Notes: generated from the letters alone by a model not told the origin. A stretch of DNA of 64,000 bases from Arthrobacter sulfonylureivorans (GCA_004000035.1 RJAE01000001.1:124001-188000), one strand, 5' to 3'; positions 21,425 to 30,283 are shown, counted from the stretch's first letter. A program made the numbers and translations.

Positions 21425-22600
21425 ATGGCTGCAGCAGAGGACTTGTTCGAAGGACCCGCCGCCGGGCCGCCGCTCGCTGTCTACTCCAGCAGGGCGCTCT
21501 ACCGGTCGGAGGCGGAAGGATCCGAGATCCGGCACGTCGGCGGCTATGCACCGTTCGTCGGGTTTTGCGCCCGGCACGGCGAAGATGCTGCCGGCCTGGC
21601 GGCCGATCCCGTCCGGCTGCTGGAGTTCCTGCGGGCCAATACCGCCGTGCTGCTCGCCGAACCGGAATTAGGGAACGCGGCGGAAGTTTTCGCCGGCAAT
21701 ACCGTGGTGGCGCAGCGGCCGGACGCCCAGTGGCGAAGCGTGGAAGGCGGCGTCACCGAGGCCGGGGACCACGAAATGAGCCTGGTCGTCCAGGGCCTGG
21801 TGGAGCGGCTGCACGCTGCCGACGTGGAACAGTTTGCGGAGTCCCTGGCCACCATCCGCGACTGGGCCGAGTCGGATCCGGAGCCGCTGCCCCGGTTCGA
21901 GGAACACGACGGGAATCTACCGCAGCCGGTTCCGTTGCCCTCCGGCTGGAAACCTTACGTTCGTCCGGAGATCCCGGTGGAGGTTTACCGCGACGCGGAC
22001 GGAGCAAAGATTTTCTACGGCACCCGGTGGGGCGACGAGGAGGCTGCGTCGGATTCCTACAGTGTCACCAGCAACACCGGTCGTTTCAGCGGCCTGCACG
22101 CCGTGGCCGACAGCCTGATTGACCATCTGGTCTCCACCTACGCGGCCAGCACTAGGGACGTCACCGCCGAAACAGCGGCCCGGATGCGGGCCCAGGTGAG
22201 CGTGCTCCGCGGGGTCCGGGTGGACCCCGCCAGCCCGGATGCAGCGCCCCTGGTCTTCACGTTTACCGATTTCCCCGGAGTCCTGCTGCACAGCGGTCTG
22301 CTGCACAGCACGCCGTTTCCGTCCTGCGGCTGCGATGCCTGCGATGAAACCTTGGACTCCGAGGCGTCCGGACTGGAGCAGCAGGTGCTCGCCGTGGCTG
22401 CCGGAGGCTTCGCGGAGCGCTACCCCTTGGGAAAGCACCGGCGAGCCGAATACCAGTTGGTGCGGGTGGACGGCTCGGGCTGGGAAGGCGGCGGCGGCGA
22501 GCCCTCCCACGATTACACGGACGACCAACTCTCCGAGGCCGAACGGACGCTGAAGTTGTTGCCGAACGGCTGGCAGCCCTGGCCGCTGCGGCAGCAGTAA
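21425..22600 (+). CDS. Two-domain protein of unknown function (DUF6226-like C-terminus)
   Basis: 391 residues, soluble, no signal peptide. The N-terminal half (about 30-160) is an acidic helical region with VGGYAPFVGFCARHG that I do not recognise. The C-terminal half (about 175-391) resembles the actinobacterial DUF6226 type: LPSGWKPYVRPEIP, then a cysteine cluster CGCDACDE (Cys301, 303, 306) that could bind a metal, then VAAGGFAERYPLG and a closing NGWQPWPLR. TAGGAT at 21412-21417, overlapping the treZ stop, ends seven bases before the ATG and there is no ribosome-binding site, so it may have its own leaderless promoter. Confidence 0.6.
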   Translation: MAAAEDLFEGPAAGPPLAVYSSRALYRSEAEGSEIRHVGGYAPFVGFCARHGEDAAGLAADPVRLLEFLRANTAVLLAEPELGNAAEVFAGNTVVAQRPDAQWRSVEGGVTEAGDHEMSLVVQGLVERLHAADVEQFAESLATIRDWAESDPEPLPRFEEHDGNLPQPVPLPSGWKPYVRPEIPVEVYRDADGAKIFYGTRWGDEEAASDSYSVTSNTGRFSGLHAVADSLIDHLVSTYAASTRDVTAETAARMRAQVSVLRGVRVDPASPDAAPLVFTFTDFPGVLLHSGLLHSTPFPSCGCDACDETLDSEASGLEQQVLAVAAGGFAERYPLGKHRRAEYQLVRVDGSGWEGGGGEPSHDYTDDQLSEAERTLKLLPNGWQPWPLRQQ

Positions 22601-22654
22601 CCCACCTTCCACCTTCTGCCCGTCGCCCGAAGGCTGCCCGACCGAAAGGACCGT

Positions 22655-24307
22655 ATGATCGAGGCCTGGACCCCGGACCAGATCCGCGCCGCCGAACGCC
22701 CGCTGCTCGACGACGGACAAGGGCCGGAGCTGATGGCCCGCGCGGCCGCCGGGCTGGCCGTCGGCATCATCCGCGAACTCAAACGCGTGACGCGCCGGAT
22801 CTATGGTGCCCGGCTGGTGGTGCTGGCCGGGAGCGGCAACAACGGCGGCGATGCCCTGTTCGCTGCCGCAACGGTGGCGCAACGCGGCGTCATGACGACG
22901 GCGGTGCTCACCTCCGAGCGCGTGCACACGGAGGCGTTGGCTGCCTTCACACGGGCCGGCGGCCGGGTGATCCGGTTGGATTCGGCGGCTGCCGTTGGTG
23001 CGTCGGCTCTGGCCGATGCGGTTCGGGCGGCGGCAGGCGTCTGCGCGGCCGCGGACGCCTTGGTCGATGGGATGGTGGGCACCGGTGCCGCCGGCGGACT
23101 CCGCGGCCCGGCACGGGACCTGGTGCAGACGCTGCTGGATTCCGGCGACGGCTATGGCCGCCGGCCGCTGGTGGTGGCGTGCGACCTGCCCAGCGGCGTG
23201 AACGCCGAAACCGGCCAGGTGGACGGCCCGGTGCTGCCCGCAGACCTCACGGTGACCTTCGGCGGGGCCAAGGCCGGTCTGTTCCTCGATCCCGCGGCAG
23301 CGCTCGCCGGCAGGATCGAGACGGTGGACCTTGGCCTCGGCCGCCTGCTTCCGGACGCAGGGCTGCTGCGGCTCGAAGCGCAGGACCTGGCCATGCTCTG
23401 GCCGGTGCCGCGGCGGACCGATCACAAGTACACCCGCGGGGTGCTGGGCATCGCGGCCGGATCCGCCTCCTATCCCGGGGCGGCCCTGCTCGCGACCAAG
23501 GCGGCGGCGGCCACCGGCGTCGGCATGATCAGGTATCTGGGACCGTCGGAGGTGTGCGGGCTGATCAACCTGCAAACGCCGGAAGCTGTCTGTTCACGGG
23601 GCGCGGTGGCGGATGCCCGGGTCCAGGCCTGGTTGGTGGGTCCTGGAACCGACGGCGACGAGGAGCAGCGCCGGCGCGCCCGGGACGCCATCGCTTCCGG
23701 GCTGCCGGTGGTCGCCGACGCCGGCGCCTTCGAGGTGCTCCCGGCGGAGCTGGGACCGCACATGGTCCTAACCCCGCACGCCGGCGAACTGGTGCGGATC
23801 CTGGAGGCACAAGGGGTGGCGACGGATCGGGAACATATTGAAGCCTCGCCCGCCGAATTCGCCGCGCTGACAGCCGGTCTTACCGGAGCCACCGTGTTGC
23901 TCAAGGGCGCCGTGACGGTGATCGCCGCACCAAACGGCCTCCTGTTCTGCCAGGACGACGGGCCCGACTGGCTGGCCACGGCCGGGTCCGGCGACACGCT
24001 CGCCGGGATCCTCGGAGCCCTCGCAGCGACTGTCCGGACCGAGCAGTTGGATGCGGCCGGGTTCGCGAAACCAGTGCGCTGGGCGGTGGTTGCCGCCATG
24101 GCCGCCTGCCTCCACGGACTGGCCGGTGCGGAGGCAGCGCGACGAGGCGAAGCGGCATCCGCACCGGAACCGGGCGCGCCGGGGGCAGGCAGCGGGCGGT
24201 GCGCACCGCCGTCGTTATCTGAGCGAGGCCGGCCGCTGGCGGCATCTGATATCAGCGCCGCAGTCCCTGTTGTGGTGGGCAGGATCATCGCCGGCCGGAA
24301 CCAGTAG
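22655..24307 (+). CDS. nnr: Bifunctional NAD(P)H-hydrate epimerase / ADP-dependent dehydratase
   Basis: Repairs hydrated NADH and NADPH. The N-terminal YjeF_N domain epimerises R/S hydrates (GSGNNGGDALFAA near residue 62) and the C-terminal ribokinase-like domain dehydrates the S form with ADP (YTRGVLGIAAGSASYPGAA, VLTPHAGEL, TAGSGDTLAGILG). Length 550 residues; the Ala/Gly-rich stretch near the end (about 495-525) is extra. ATG with AAAGGA upstream. Position between acpS and alr, though spread apart here, matches Arthrobacter gene order. Confidence 0.95.
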   Translation: MIEAWTPDQIRAAERPLLDDGQGPELMARAAAGLAVGIIRELKRVTRRIYGARLVVLAGSGNNGGDALFAAATVAQRGVMTTAVLTSERVHTEALAAFTRAGGRVIRLDSAAAVGASALADAVRAAAGVCAAADALVDGMVGTGAAGGLRGPARDLVQTLLDSGDGYGRRPLVVACDLPSGVNAETGQVDGPVLPADLTVTFGGAKAGLFLDPAAALAGRIETVDLGLGRLLPDAGLLRLEAQDLAMLWPVPRRTDHKYTRGVLGIAAGSASYPGAALLATKAAAATGVGMIRYLGPSEVCGLINLQTPEAVCSRGAVADARVQAWLVGPGTDGDEEQRRRARDAIASGLPVVADAGAFEVLPAELGPHMVLTPHAGELVRILEAQGVATDREHIEASPAEFAALTAGLTGATVLLKGAVTVIAAPNGLLFCQDDGPDWLATAGSGDTLAGILGALAATVRTEQLDAAGFAKPVRWAVVAAMAACLHGLAGAEAARRGEAASAPEPGAPGAGSGRCAPPSLSERGRPLAASDISAAVPVVVGRIIAGRNQ

Positions 24308-24387
24308 CCGCCCGCTGGCAGGATGGCGGGAAATGGACCGGCGCAGGTCCCATGGCACTGGAAAAAAGGCTTCCCGGGCTACCCGGC

Positions 24388-24640
24388 TTGACCTGTTTCC
24401 ACTAGTCTGTATACACGTGCAAACCGCACCAATGGGGCACGGGGTGGAGCACTGGAGTCATGATCCTCCCGAGGGATGGCAACCTCTTGTAACCACTAAT
24501 GGGCCGGGGGCAGTCCCGTGGTTTATCCGGCGCAAGTAGGCGGCAGCGGCGCCAGCATGCCGGGGGCCCCGCCGAGCCGTTGATCGACAGGCGGACGCGC
24601 CTTCCGCGTCCGGGCCACCCGGAAATCACGGAAGCACTTA
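24388..24640 (+). promoter_or_regulatory. Promoter and long leader of a small secreted protein
   Basis: TTGACC (24388-24393) and TATACA (24410-24415), 16 bases apart, form a good promoter. The next 220 bases have no credible gene, and end in a perfect hairpin TCCGGG-CCA-CCCGGA (24609-24623) just before GGAAG (24630-24634). I tested the leader by eye for known riboswitch patterns and found none. Confidence 0.5.
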
Positions 24641-25057
24641 GTGATGAAAACATCAGCAAAATGGCGCGCGTGGTTGATGATCGTCGGCGTTCTTTTGGGA
24701 CTTCTCGCCAGTATGGGTTTGGCAGCGCCGGCCGGTGCCAGCAGCGTCGCCGCGACGTCTTCGCCTTCCCAAGCGGACAGGGGCAGAAGCGACGCCGACC
24801 TGTCGCTGCGCATTTCCGGTCGGGGCGACTACCGGGTACGCGGTTCGGACTACGAAGCCAACCGCGTCCATGTCTGGATTGTCAATGTTTCCCGTAACCG
24901 GGCCGTCGATGAGTTCTACGTCCGGACCCATCACGGCGACTTCACCATTCGCGACGGCGGCCTGCGGTGTGACCGCACCTACAAGGCTGTCAGCTACAGC
25001 CGGGGCGATGGCTGGGTGTCGAGCAACAAGGTCCGTTTCCACTGCGACCGCCACTAG
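24641..25057 (+). CDS. Small secreted protein of unknown function
   Basis: 138 residues with a clear Sec signal: basic start, hydrophobic core VGVLLGLLASMGL and a likely cleavage after APAGA. The mature part of about 100 residues is polar and strand-rich (LSLRISGRGDYRVRGSDY, VHVWIVNVS) with just two cysteines (LRCDRTY and FHCDRH), suggesting one disulfide. I do not recognise the family. GTG at 24641 is six bases after GGAAG (24630-24634); an ATG one codon later is equally possible. A terminator-like hairpin follows. Confidence 0.75.
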   Translation: MMKTSAKWRAWLMIVGVLLGLLASMGLAAPAGASSVAATSSPSQADRGRSDADLSLRISGRGDYRVRGSDYEANRVHVWIVNVSRNRAVDEFYVRTHHGDFTIRDGGLRCDRTYKAVSYSRGDGWVSSNKVRFHCDRH

Positions 25058-25100
25058 CAACTCGACCCTCACATAGGAATCCCGCCAAGGGGTAACCGGT

Positions 25101-25140
25101 GATGGGGAGGACTGGATGTCCCGGCCCTCCCCATCGCTTT
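25101..25140 (+). terminator. Intrinsic terminator after the secreted-protein gene
   Basis: GATGGGGAGG (25101-25110) pairs perfectly with CCTCCCCATC (25126-25135) around a 15-base loop, followed by GCTTTGT. Confidence 0.7.
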
Positions 25141-25260
25141 GTCGTCATCCGGCGGGGCCGGACGCCGACGGTTTCTCGACATCGGCTGCGCAGCCCCCGC
25201 GGGTGTGGGCAGAATCATCGCCGGTCGGCACCTGCCTGCCCTCGATGGCATGATGAGGGG

Positions 25261-26301
25261 ATGGCGTTTGAAGCTGCAGAGAACCGGTACCAGAACATGC
25301 CCTACCGCCGGGTGGGACGAAGCGGCCTGAAACTGCCCGCCGTCTCGCTGGGGCTCTGGCACAATTTCGGCGACGACAAGCCGTTTGGGGTACAGCGTGC
25401 CATCCTGCGCCGGGCCTTCGACTTGGGCGTGACACACTTCGATCTGGCCAACAACTACGGTCCGCCCGAGGGCAGCGCCGAGACGAATTTCGGCCGGCAC
25501 ATGCGCGAGGACTTTTTGCCGTACCGCGACGAACTGGTGATTTCCACCAAGGCGGGCTACCTGATGTGGCCGGGACCGTACGGCGAATGGGGCTCTCGTA
25601 AGTACCTGCTGTCCAGCCTCGATGCCTCGCTGAAGCGGATGGGACTGGACTATGTGGATATTTTCTACAGCCACCGGCCGGACCCCAACACGCCGCTGGA
25701 AGAGACGATGGGCGCCTTGGACCAGGCGGTCCGATCCGGCAAAGCCCTGTACGCCGGCATCTCCTCCTACACGCCCGAACAGACCCGGGACGCGGCCCGC
25801 ATCATGCGCGGACTTGGAACACCGCTGCTGATCCACCAGCCGTCCTATTCGTTGCTGAACCGCTGGGTGGAAGACGCCAGCCCGAGCCTGCTGGAAGTGC
25901 TGGACGAGGAAGGCATGGGCTGCATCGCGTTCTCGCCGCTGGCCCAAGGAATGCTCACGGACCGCTACCTGAAAGGCGTCCCGGAGGATTCCCGCGCGGC
26001 ACAGAACAAGTCGCTGTTCCCGCAGATGCTCTCCGAAGAAAACCTGAACCGTGTGCGTGGGCTGAACCAACTGGCGGAGAACCGCGGCCAGTCGCTCGCG
26101 CAAATGGCCATCGCCTGGGTGCTGCGCGCGCAGTCGAAGGGTTCGCCGGTGACCTCGGCGCTGATCGGGGCGTCCAGTGTCACGCAGTTGGAGGACAGCC
26201 TCGCCGCCGTAGCCAAGCTCAGTTTCACCGGCGAGGAAGCCGCCGCCATCGACCAGTTCGCGGTGGACTCCGACATCAACATCTGGAAGCCGAAGAGCTA
26301 G
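25261..26301 (+). CDS. Aldo/keto reductase, L-glyceraldehyde-3-phosphate reductase type
   Basis: NADPH-dependent reductase of the YghZ/Gpr subgroup, which detoxifies L-glyceraldehyde-3-phosphate and related aldehydes. The 346-residue protein shows GLKLPAVSLGLWHNFGD, FDLANNYGPPEGSAE (catalytic Asp and Tyr), the Lys in ISTKAGYLMWPGPYG, the His in FYSHRPDP, and the C-terminal NADPH site SALIGASSVTQLED. GAGGGG directly abuts the ATG, too close for normal ribosome binding, so the start may work leaderlessly. A GNAT gene follows after three bases. Confidence 0.92.
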   Translation: MAFEAAENRYQNMPYRRVGRSGLKLPAVSLGLWHNFGDDKPFGVQRAILRRAFDLGVTHFDLANNYGPPEGSAETNFGRHMREDFLPYRDELVISTKAGYLMWPGPYGEWGSRKYLLSSLDASLKRMGLDYVDIFYSHRPDPNTPLEETMGALDQAVRSGKALYAGISSYTPEQTRDAARIMRGLGTPLLIHQPSYSLLNRWVEDASPSLLEVLDEEGMGCIAFSPLAQGMLTDRYLKGVPEDSRAAQNKSLFPQMLSEENLNRVRGLNQLAENRGQSLAQMAIAWVLRAQSKGSPVTSALIGASSVTQLEDSLAAVAKLSFTGEEAAAIDQFAVDSDINIWKPKS

Positions 26302-26304
26302 TTC

Positions 26305-26760
26305 GTGGACCGTCCCGCCGCGACAGACGAGACGCCCCTCGACGTCCGTCTCACCGACGCGGCCGCGCTGGATTTCGACCAGGTGCTCGCCTTATACAAC
26401 GCCGTCGGCTGGACCGCTTACACCTCGTCGCCGGAGACAGTCTCAGCTGCGCTGTCCGGTTCCGCCGCCATCGCAGTTGCCTACGCCGGCACCGAACTGG
26501 TTGGGCTTGCCCGGGTGATATCCGATGGGGCGTCGATCTGCTATCTGCAGGACGTGTTGGTCCGTCCGGCCTTCCAGCGGCGGGGAATCGGCCGGCGGCT
26601 GGTGCAGTTGGTGTTGCAACCGTTCTCCCACGTCCGGCAAAAGGTCCTGCTGACGGAGGACGAGGCCGGCCAGAAGGCGTTCTACGAATCGCTCGGCTAT
26701 ACGCAGGTCACTGATAACGACGGCGGAGCCTTGCGTGCCTTCGCCCGGTTCGACGACTGA
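26305..26760 (+). CDS. GNAT-family N-acetyltransferase
   Basis: 151-residue acetyl-CoA-dependent acyltransferase. The acetyl-CoA binding motif is VRPAFQRRGIGRRLVQ, and the C-terminal AFYESLGYTQVTD is typical of the fold. The substrate is unknown. It starts with GTG three bases after the reductase stop without its own ribosome-binding site, so translation is likely coupled. Members of this subgroup are often annotated as aminoglycoside-acetyltransferase-like or puromycin-type GNATs without evidence. Confidence 0.88.
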   Translation: MDRPAATDETPLDVRLTDAAALDFDQVLALYNAVGWTAYTSSPETVSAALSGSAAIAVAYAGTELVGLARVISDGASICYLQDVLVRPAFQRRGIGRRLVQLVLQPFSHVRQKVLLTEDEAGQKAFYESLGYTQVTDNDGGALRAFARFDD

Positions 26761-26808
26761 CGTCCCGGCTGCTCTGGCGACGACGGTGGCGGGGGAGCGA
26801 CCCGACGT

Positions 26809-27210
26809 TTAGGGTACGCGGAGGCCATGGAGCGCATGTGATTTGATGGCCGCATATTCATCGGCTGTGATATTGCCGGTATCCAACAGGGATTTCGCTT
26901 TCGCGATCTCATCGGAGGGACTGGTCCCGGCGACGTCCCCAATGTATTTGTTGACCGCGTCCTGTGTGTTCAGGGCACGTTGCTGGCTTCTTTCGGCCAT
27001 GCCGGTTCCCCGCGCTATGAGATAGACAAGCACCGTGAGGAAGGGGAGGAAAATCAGGAAGACGATCCACACCGCTTTCCACCAGCCATTGAGGGAGCGG
27101 TCTCTGAACAAGTCGGCGACGACGGAAAACAGTGTGATGAGGTAGGCGATAAACGCGACGGTCCAAAAGAGGAACCAGAAGAATTCCCAAAAGTCTTCCC
27201 AGAGGCCCAC
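26809..27210 (-). CDS. PLDN-SHOCT membrane protein (paralogue A)
   Basis: 133-residue protein with two hydrophobic segments (about 8-30 and 42-66) separated by DLFRDRSLNGWWKAVW, the phospholipase D-nuclease N-terminal (PLDN) type membrane hairpin. A C-terminal SHOCT motif follows: SPSDEIAKAKSLLDTGNITADEYAAIK. The catalytic PLD domain is absent. Such proteins are small stress or envelope-associated proteins with no known activity. GTG at 27210 has AAAGGAC upstream. A close paralogue is at 31163-31549 and shares an upstream dyad with it. Confidence 0.85.
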   Translation of the reverse strand: MGLWEDFWEFFWFLFWTVAFIAYLITLFSVVADLFRDRSLNGWWKAVWIVFLIFLPFLTVLVYLIARGTGMAERSQQRALNTQDAVNKYIGDVAGTSPSDEIAKAKSLLDTGNITADEYAAIKSHALHGLRVP

Positions 27211-27312
27211 GATCAGTCCTTTCGGTTGCGCCCCGCAGCCACAGGCCGCAGGCTGCACTATCCCGCCACATTTCCCGCGTTCTAGGCTTAAGGATCGTCG
27301 TCCATCGTGGGA

Positions 27313-27336
27313 GGCACCTCATCCATTCCGGGTGAG
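27313..27336 (-). promoter_or_regulatory. Dyad operator candidate, copy 1
   Basis: On the minus strand the element reads CTCACCC-N5-GGATGAGGTGCC, 102 bases upstream of the PLDN-SHOCT A start. A -10-like TAGAAC (27284-27279) is centred 43 bases downstream, the same geometry as at copy 3. It can also form a 10-bp hairpin. The rest of 27211-27663 has no credible gene. Confidence 0.5.
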
Positions 27337-27528
27337 GTGGGCGGCGGCGGGCCTCCATCCGCTCGGCTACCGCCAGCTGTCTCGTCCGGAGTCTGATCGC
27401 GGGCAGGGATTGGCGATCCTCCTCGGAAGAAGCACCGTCGTCGTGCTGCTTATCTATGGCAGGTGGCTTCCTCGTGGCCATCGAACGGAGGCAACCCTGG
27501 AAAGCTCTCTCGATACCGGGAACTTGAA

Positions 27529-27547
27529 TTCACCCCCGGTGGGTGAA
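27529..27547 (+). promoter_or_regulatory. Dyad operator candidate, copy 2
   Basis: TTCACCC-N5-GGGTGAA, a perfect inverted repeat with the same half-sites and 5-base spacer as copies 1 and 3, 117 bases before the small lipoprotein gene. TAGACC at 27587-27592 could be its -10. Confidence 0.5.
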
Positions 27548-27615
27548 GCACACACCCAAGGGCTCGACTCACACTTGAAGTGCCTGTAGACCCGTCTGCC
27601 AATGGCCCGACGCGC

Positions 27616-27645
27616 CGGCCCGACCGGTATCGGCCCGACCGGTAT
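27616..27645. repeat. Perfect 15-bp tandem duplication
   Basis: CGGCCCGACCGGTAT occurs twice head to tail, in the leader of the small lipoprotein gene and just before its ribosome-binding site. Confidence 0.9.
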
Positions 27646-27663
27646 CCAAGAGAGGAACAGTCA

Positions 27664-28080
27664 ATGTCGAAACAACACCCGGTTCTGATAGGAACTGCCG
27701 CCTTAGGGTTGGCCGTGGGGATGCTGACGGGCTGCTCTGCCAGCCCCGAGGAAAATGTTGCGAAAGCATGCGGGGCATCCGATGCCTTCGCAGCCGCCTT
27801 GCAAAACTTTCGAGAGACCCTGACGCCGGATGCCACCATCGAGGAGATCCGCTCGGCACGGGAAGAGGTCAGCAATACCTATAACGATCTCAAGGGGGCC
27901 ACAGCAAACGTGGCGAAGGACAGGACTGATGCACTGGCGTCGGCCACGGACGAATTTAAAGCCGCAGTTGACGCTGTTCCTGATGACGCAACCGTTCCGC
28001 AAGCGGTTGATTCCTTGAAGAACGAAGCAGCCAAAGTCGACACAGCTCGTCAGGGAGTAGCGAGTGAGCTCAACTGTTAA
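27664..28080 (+). CDS. Small lipoprotein of unknown function
   Basis: 138 residues. The signal sequence ends in a lipobox (MLTGC, lipid Cys at 24). The mature part is almost all helix, with regular heptad-like spacing of Ala/Val/Leu (ATIEEIRSAREEVSNTYNDL, DALASATDEFKAAVDAV), and ends ELNC with a second cysteine. I recognise no family; the build resembles small coiled-coil envelope lipoproteins. ATG with GAGG at 27652-27655. It has one of the three dyads upstream, linking it to the PLDN-SHOCT genes. Confidence 0.82.
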   Translation: MSKQHPVLIGTAALGLAVGMLTGCSASPEENVAKACGASDAFAAALQNFRETLTPDATIEEIRSAREEVSNTYNDLKGATANVAKDRTDALASATDEFKAAVDAVPDDATVPQAVDSLKNEAAKVDTARQGVASELNC

Positions 28081-28279
28081 GACGATGTCTTAGAGGGCAG
28101 GGCTCGTCCACCACCGGCGGCGGTGTCCCGTGGTCCGAGGGGTCCTCAATGACGGCGCGCCTGGGTGAACTCACGGACACCATGGCCCGGACGATCGTCT
28201 GACGGGAACTGCCGCCTCCGTCCCCTTCTGACAAGACATCTGCGCCCCTAGACTACGACTAGCGGCGAAGGAGGGGGCA

Positions 28280-29449
28280 ATGCAACCTGAATCACCGGGA
28301 CCCGAAGCGTCCGAGCCGGTCTCGCGTCCTGGCATTCCCCGCGCTACCACCATTCTGCTTGCTCTGGGCGGTGCGACCGTCGCAGCCTTCGGAATCGCCG
28401 CGATCCGGGGGATCTTCACCCCTGTATTTATGGCGTTAGTGATCACCATTTGCCTGCATCCGATTCGGCGCTGGATGCAACGGCACGGAGTCCCACGGGG
28501 AATTGCCACCGGAACCACCATCGCCGCCGGATTCGCCGTACTGGGCTGCCTTTCGGTTGTATTGATTGCCGCACTCGCACAGTTCTCTGCGCTGCTGCCG
28601 CAATATGCTCCGCAACTGGACCAGTTGGGCGCCTCGATCGCCCAACTGCTGGAGTCCGTGGGATTCGGCTCCGAACAGACACAGACCGTACTGCAGGCAT
28701 TCACCCCCGGTCGCCTCATCGGGTTCATCACAGACTTGCTAGGGAACATCACGGGCATGGTTGGCGTCCTCGTGATCATCCTGACCATGCTCATTTTGAT
28801 GGCAGTTGACGGCGGACGGGTGGCCGCCCTGCTGACCCATCTGCAGTTCTATCGGCCGGCCATGGTCGCGGCTTTCAGCGGCTTCGCTACTGACATACGG
28901 CGGTATACGGTTGCCACCACGATCCTGGGAGCAGCCCAAGGCCTGTTCAACTGGCTCGTCCTGTTCATCCTGCAGGTCCCAGGCGCCATGGCCTGGGGGG
29001 TCTTGTCGTTCATCTGCAGCTTCATCCCCAACATCGGCTACTTCATCGCCATTATCCCGCCGCTGGTCTTTGGTGCCCTGAGCGGAGGTTGGCCCGTTGC
29101 CCTCGCCGTCATCCTTGTCTACGGCGTGATCAACAGTGTCATCCAGTCGATCATTCAGCCCAAATACATTGGTAATGCGGTGTCGCTGAGCGAGACATTG
29201 ACCTTTGTCTCGGTGCTATTCTGGGCCGCCGTCCTCGGAGCAGTCGGTGCCATCCTTGCCGTTCCGCTCACCCTGCTGGTCCGCACGATCTTGCTCGACT
29301 CGGACCCATCCAAGATCTGGCGTCGGGCTTTGACGGGGGACAAGAAGGACATCGAATCCGCCCTGAAGCTCGAAGACGACGCCATCCGCGCTCGCCGGGC
29401 ACGGCGGAGATCGGACCGCCCGCACCCCGATGGCACGCGGAAGAAATGA
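28280..29449 (+). CDS. AI-2E family (PerM/TqsA-type) transporter
   Basis: 389-residue membrane protein of the AI-2 exporter superfamily, whose members export quorum signals or exchange sodium and protons. It has a short N-terminal tail, paired helices at about 22-60 and 70-92, an external helical region (QLDQLGASIAQLLESVGFG), then a C-terminal block with IRRYTVATTILGAAQGLFNW, FIPNIGYFIAIIPPL and the conserved QSIIQPKYIGNAVSLSETL. A basic tail ends in GTRKK. ATG with GAAGGAGG upstream. The 200 bases before it show no gene. Confidence 0.9.
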   Translation: MQPESPGPEASEPVSRPGIPRATTILLALGGATVAAFGIAAIRGIFTPVFMALVITICLHPIRRWMQRHGVPRGIATGTTIAAGFAVLGCLSVVLIAALAQFSALLPQYAPQLDQLGASIAQLLESVGFGSEQTQTVLQAFTPGRLIGFITDLLGNITGMVGVLVIILTMLILMAVDGGRVAALLTHLQFYRPAMVAAFSGFATDIRRYTVATTILGAAQGLFNWLVLFILQVPGAMAWGVLSFICSFIPNIGYFIAIIPPLVFGALSGGWPVALAVILVYGVINSVIQSIIQPKYIGNAVSLSETLTFVSVLFWAAVLGAVGAILAVPLTLLVRTILLDSDPSKIWRRALTGDKKDIESALKLEDDAIRARRARRRSDRPHPDGTRKK

Positions 29450-29488
29450 TGTCCCGCCCCGCTGCCACCAGGGCCGGGTGAGCACCGA

Positions 29489-30154
29489 GTGCTGCAGCTT
29501 TTAGTGAGCCTTGTGCCAGTCGCCGTAGCCGGGGCGATGAGCACAGTGCCCGCCAGCATCACCATCATTATTCTGCTCTCGCCTCATCCGCGACGGCGTG
29601 CCTTGGCGTTTTTGATTGGCACCATCGCAGGTTCAGTCGTGATCGTCGGTCTTTCATCCGTCGGGATGGGCTTCATGCCGGTCATCCCGAGGTGGAATCA
29701 GGATGAGCTGCAGGCAGCGCTGGGCCTGTTAATCGGGGCCTTCCTGATCGTCTACGCTGTTTACCTCTTCAGGCGCAAGAGCACGGGGGAGAGCGCCATG
29801 TTGGGCAAAATCACGGCACGGTTTCAGTCCGCCCGCACGTGGGAATTCATTGGACTTGGTCTGGGGCTGAATCTGCGTCCGAAGGCGCTCCTGCTCGCCA
29901 TCACCGCCGGGGTGCTGATCAGCGTCCAAGAGCCGTCGCCGCTAGAGCGAACCTTGCTGGTTCTCGGCTATGCCGTTGTGGCCCAGTCGGCGGTCGTGCT
30001 GCCGATTACCTATTGGGTGCGATCCCCGGAACGAGCCGAAGGGAAACTGGCGGCCGCCTATGCCTGGCTGCAACGAAACGGTCGAATAGTGACGGCCGCG
30101 GCGATACTCGCAATAGGGGTTTTCATCGCCGGCTACAGTCTTCTCCAACTCTAA
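29489..30154 (+). CDS. GAP-family (Sap/LysE-like) integral membrane protein
   Basis: 221-residue protein with six predicted membrane helices and no signal peptide: AGAMSTVPASITIIILLSP at the start, RALAFLIGTIAGS, a central loop, then GLGLGLNLRPKALLLAITAG. This matches the GAP family, which includes the mycobacterial Sap protein needed for lipid transport; relatives resemble LysE exporters. The substrate is unknown. It begins with GTG 39 bases after the AI-2E gene stop and is probably in the same transcript. Confidence 0.75.
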   Translation: MLQLLVSLVPVAVAGAMSTVPASITIIILLSPHPRRRALAFLIGTIAGSVVIVGLSSVGMGFMPVIPRWNQDELQAALGLLIGAFLIVYAVYLFRRKSTGESAMLGKITARFQSARTWEFIGLGLGLNLRPKALLLAITAGVLISVQEPSPLERTLLVLGYAVVAQSAVVLPITYWVRSPERAEGKLAAAYAWLQRNGRIVTAAAILAIGVFIAGYSLLQL

Positions 30155-30283
30155 TGCGGCAACACGGAAAAGCGGATCCGGAGCGCACCGGCTCACGAAT
30201 CATGAAACCAGGTGCCGGGCGGTCCCAGAATCAGCAGGACGGCTGCCTGTAGCTGGTCGCCTCCGGCGGACCCCTCCAAGCTA

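Noticed and set aside
24416-24640. Possible cyclic di-AMP or other riboswitch in the secreted-protein leader
   Set aside because: I compared by eye with the ydaO-type consensus and found no match to its conserved blocks; kept only as an unexplained leader.
27332-27589. 85-codon open frame on the plus strand
   Set aside because: Overlaps two dyads and the promoter region of the lipoprotein gene; no ribosome-binding site or family.
29464-29482. Possible fourth dyad copy (CCACCA-N5-GGGTGAG-like) before the GAP-family gene
   Set aside because: The left arm matches only about four of six bases and the site is less than ten bases from the start codon.
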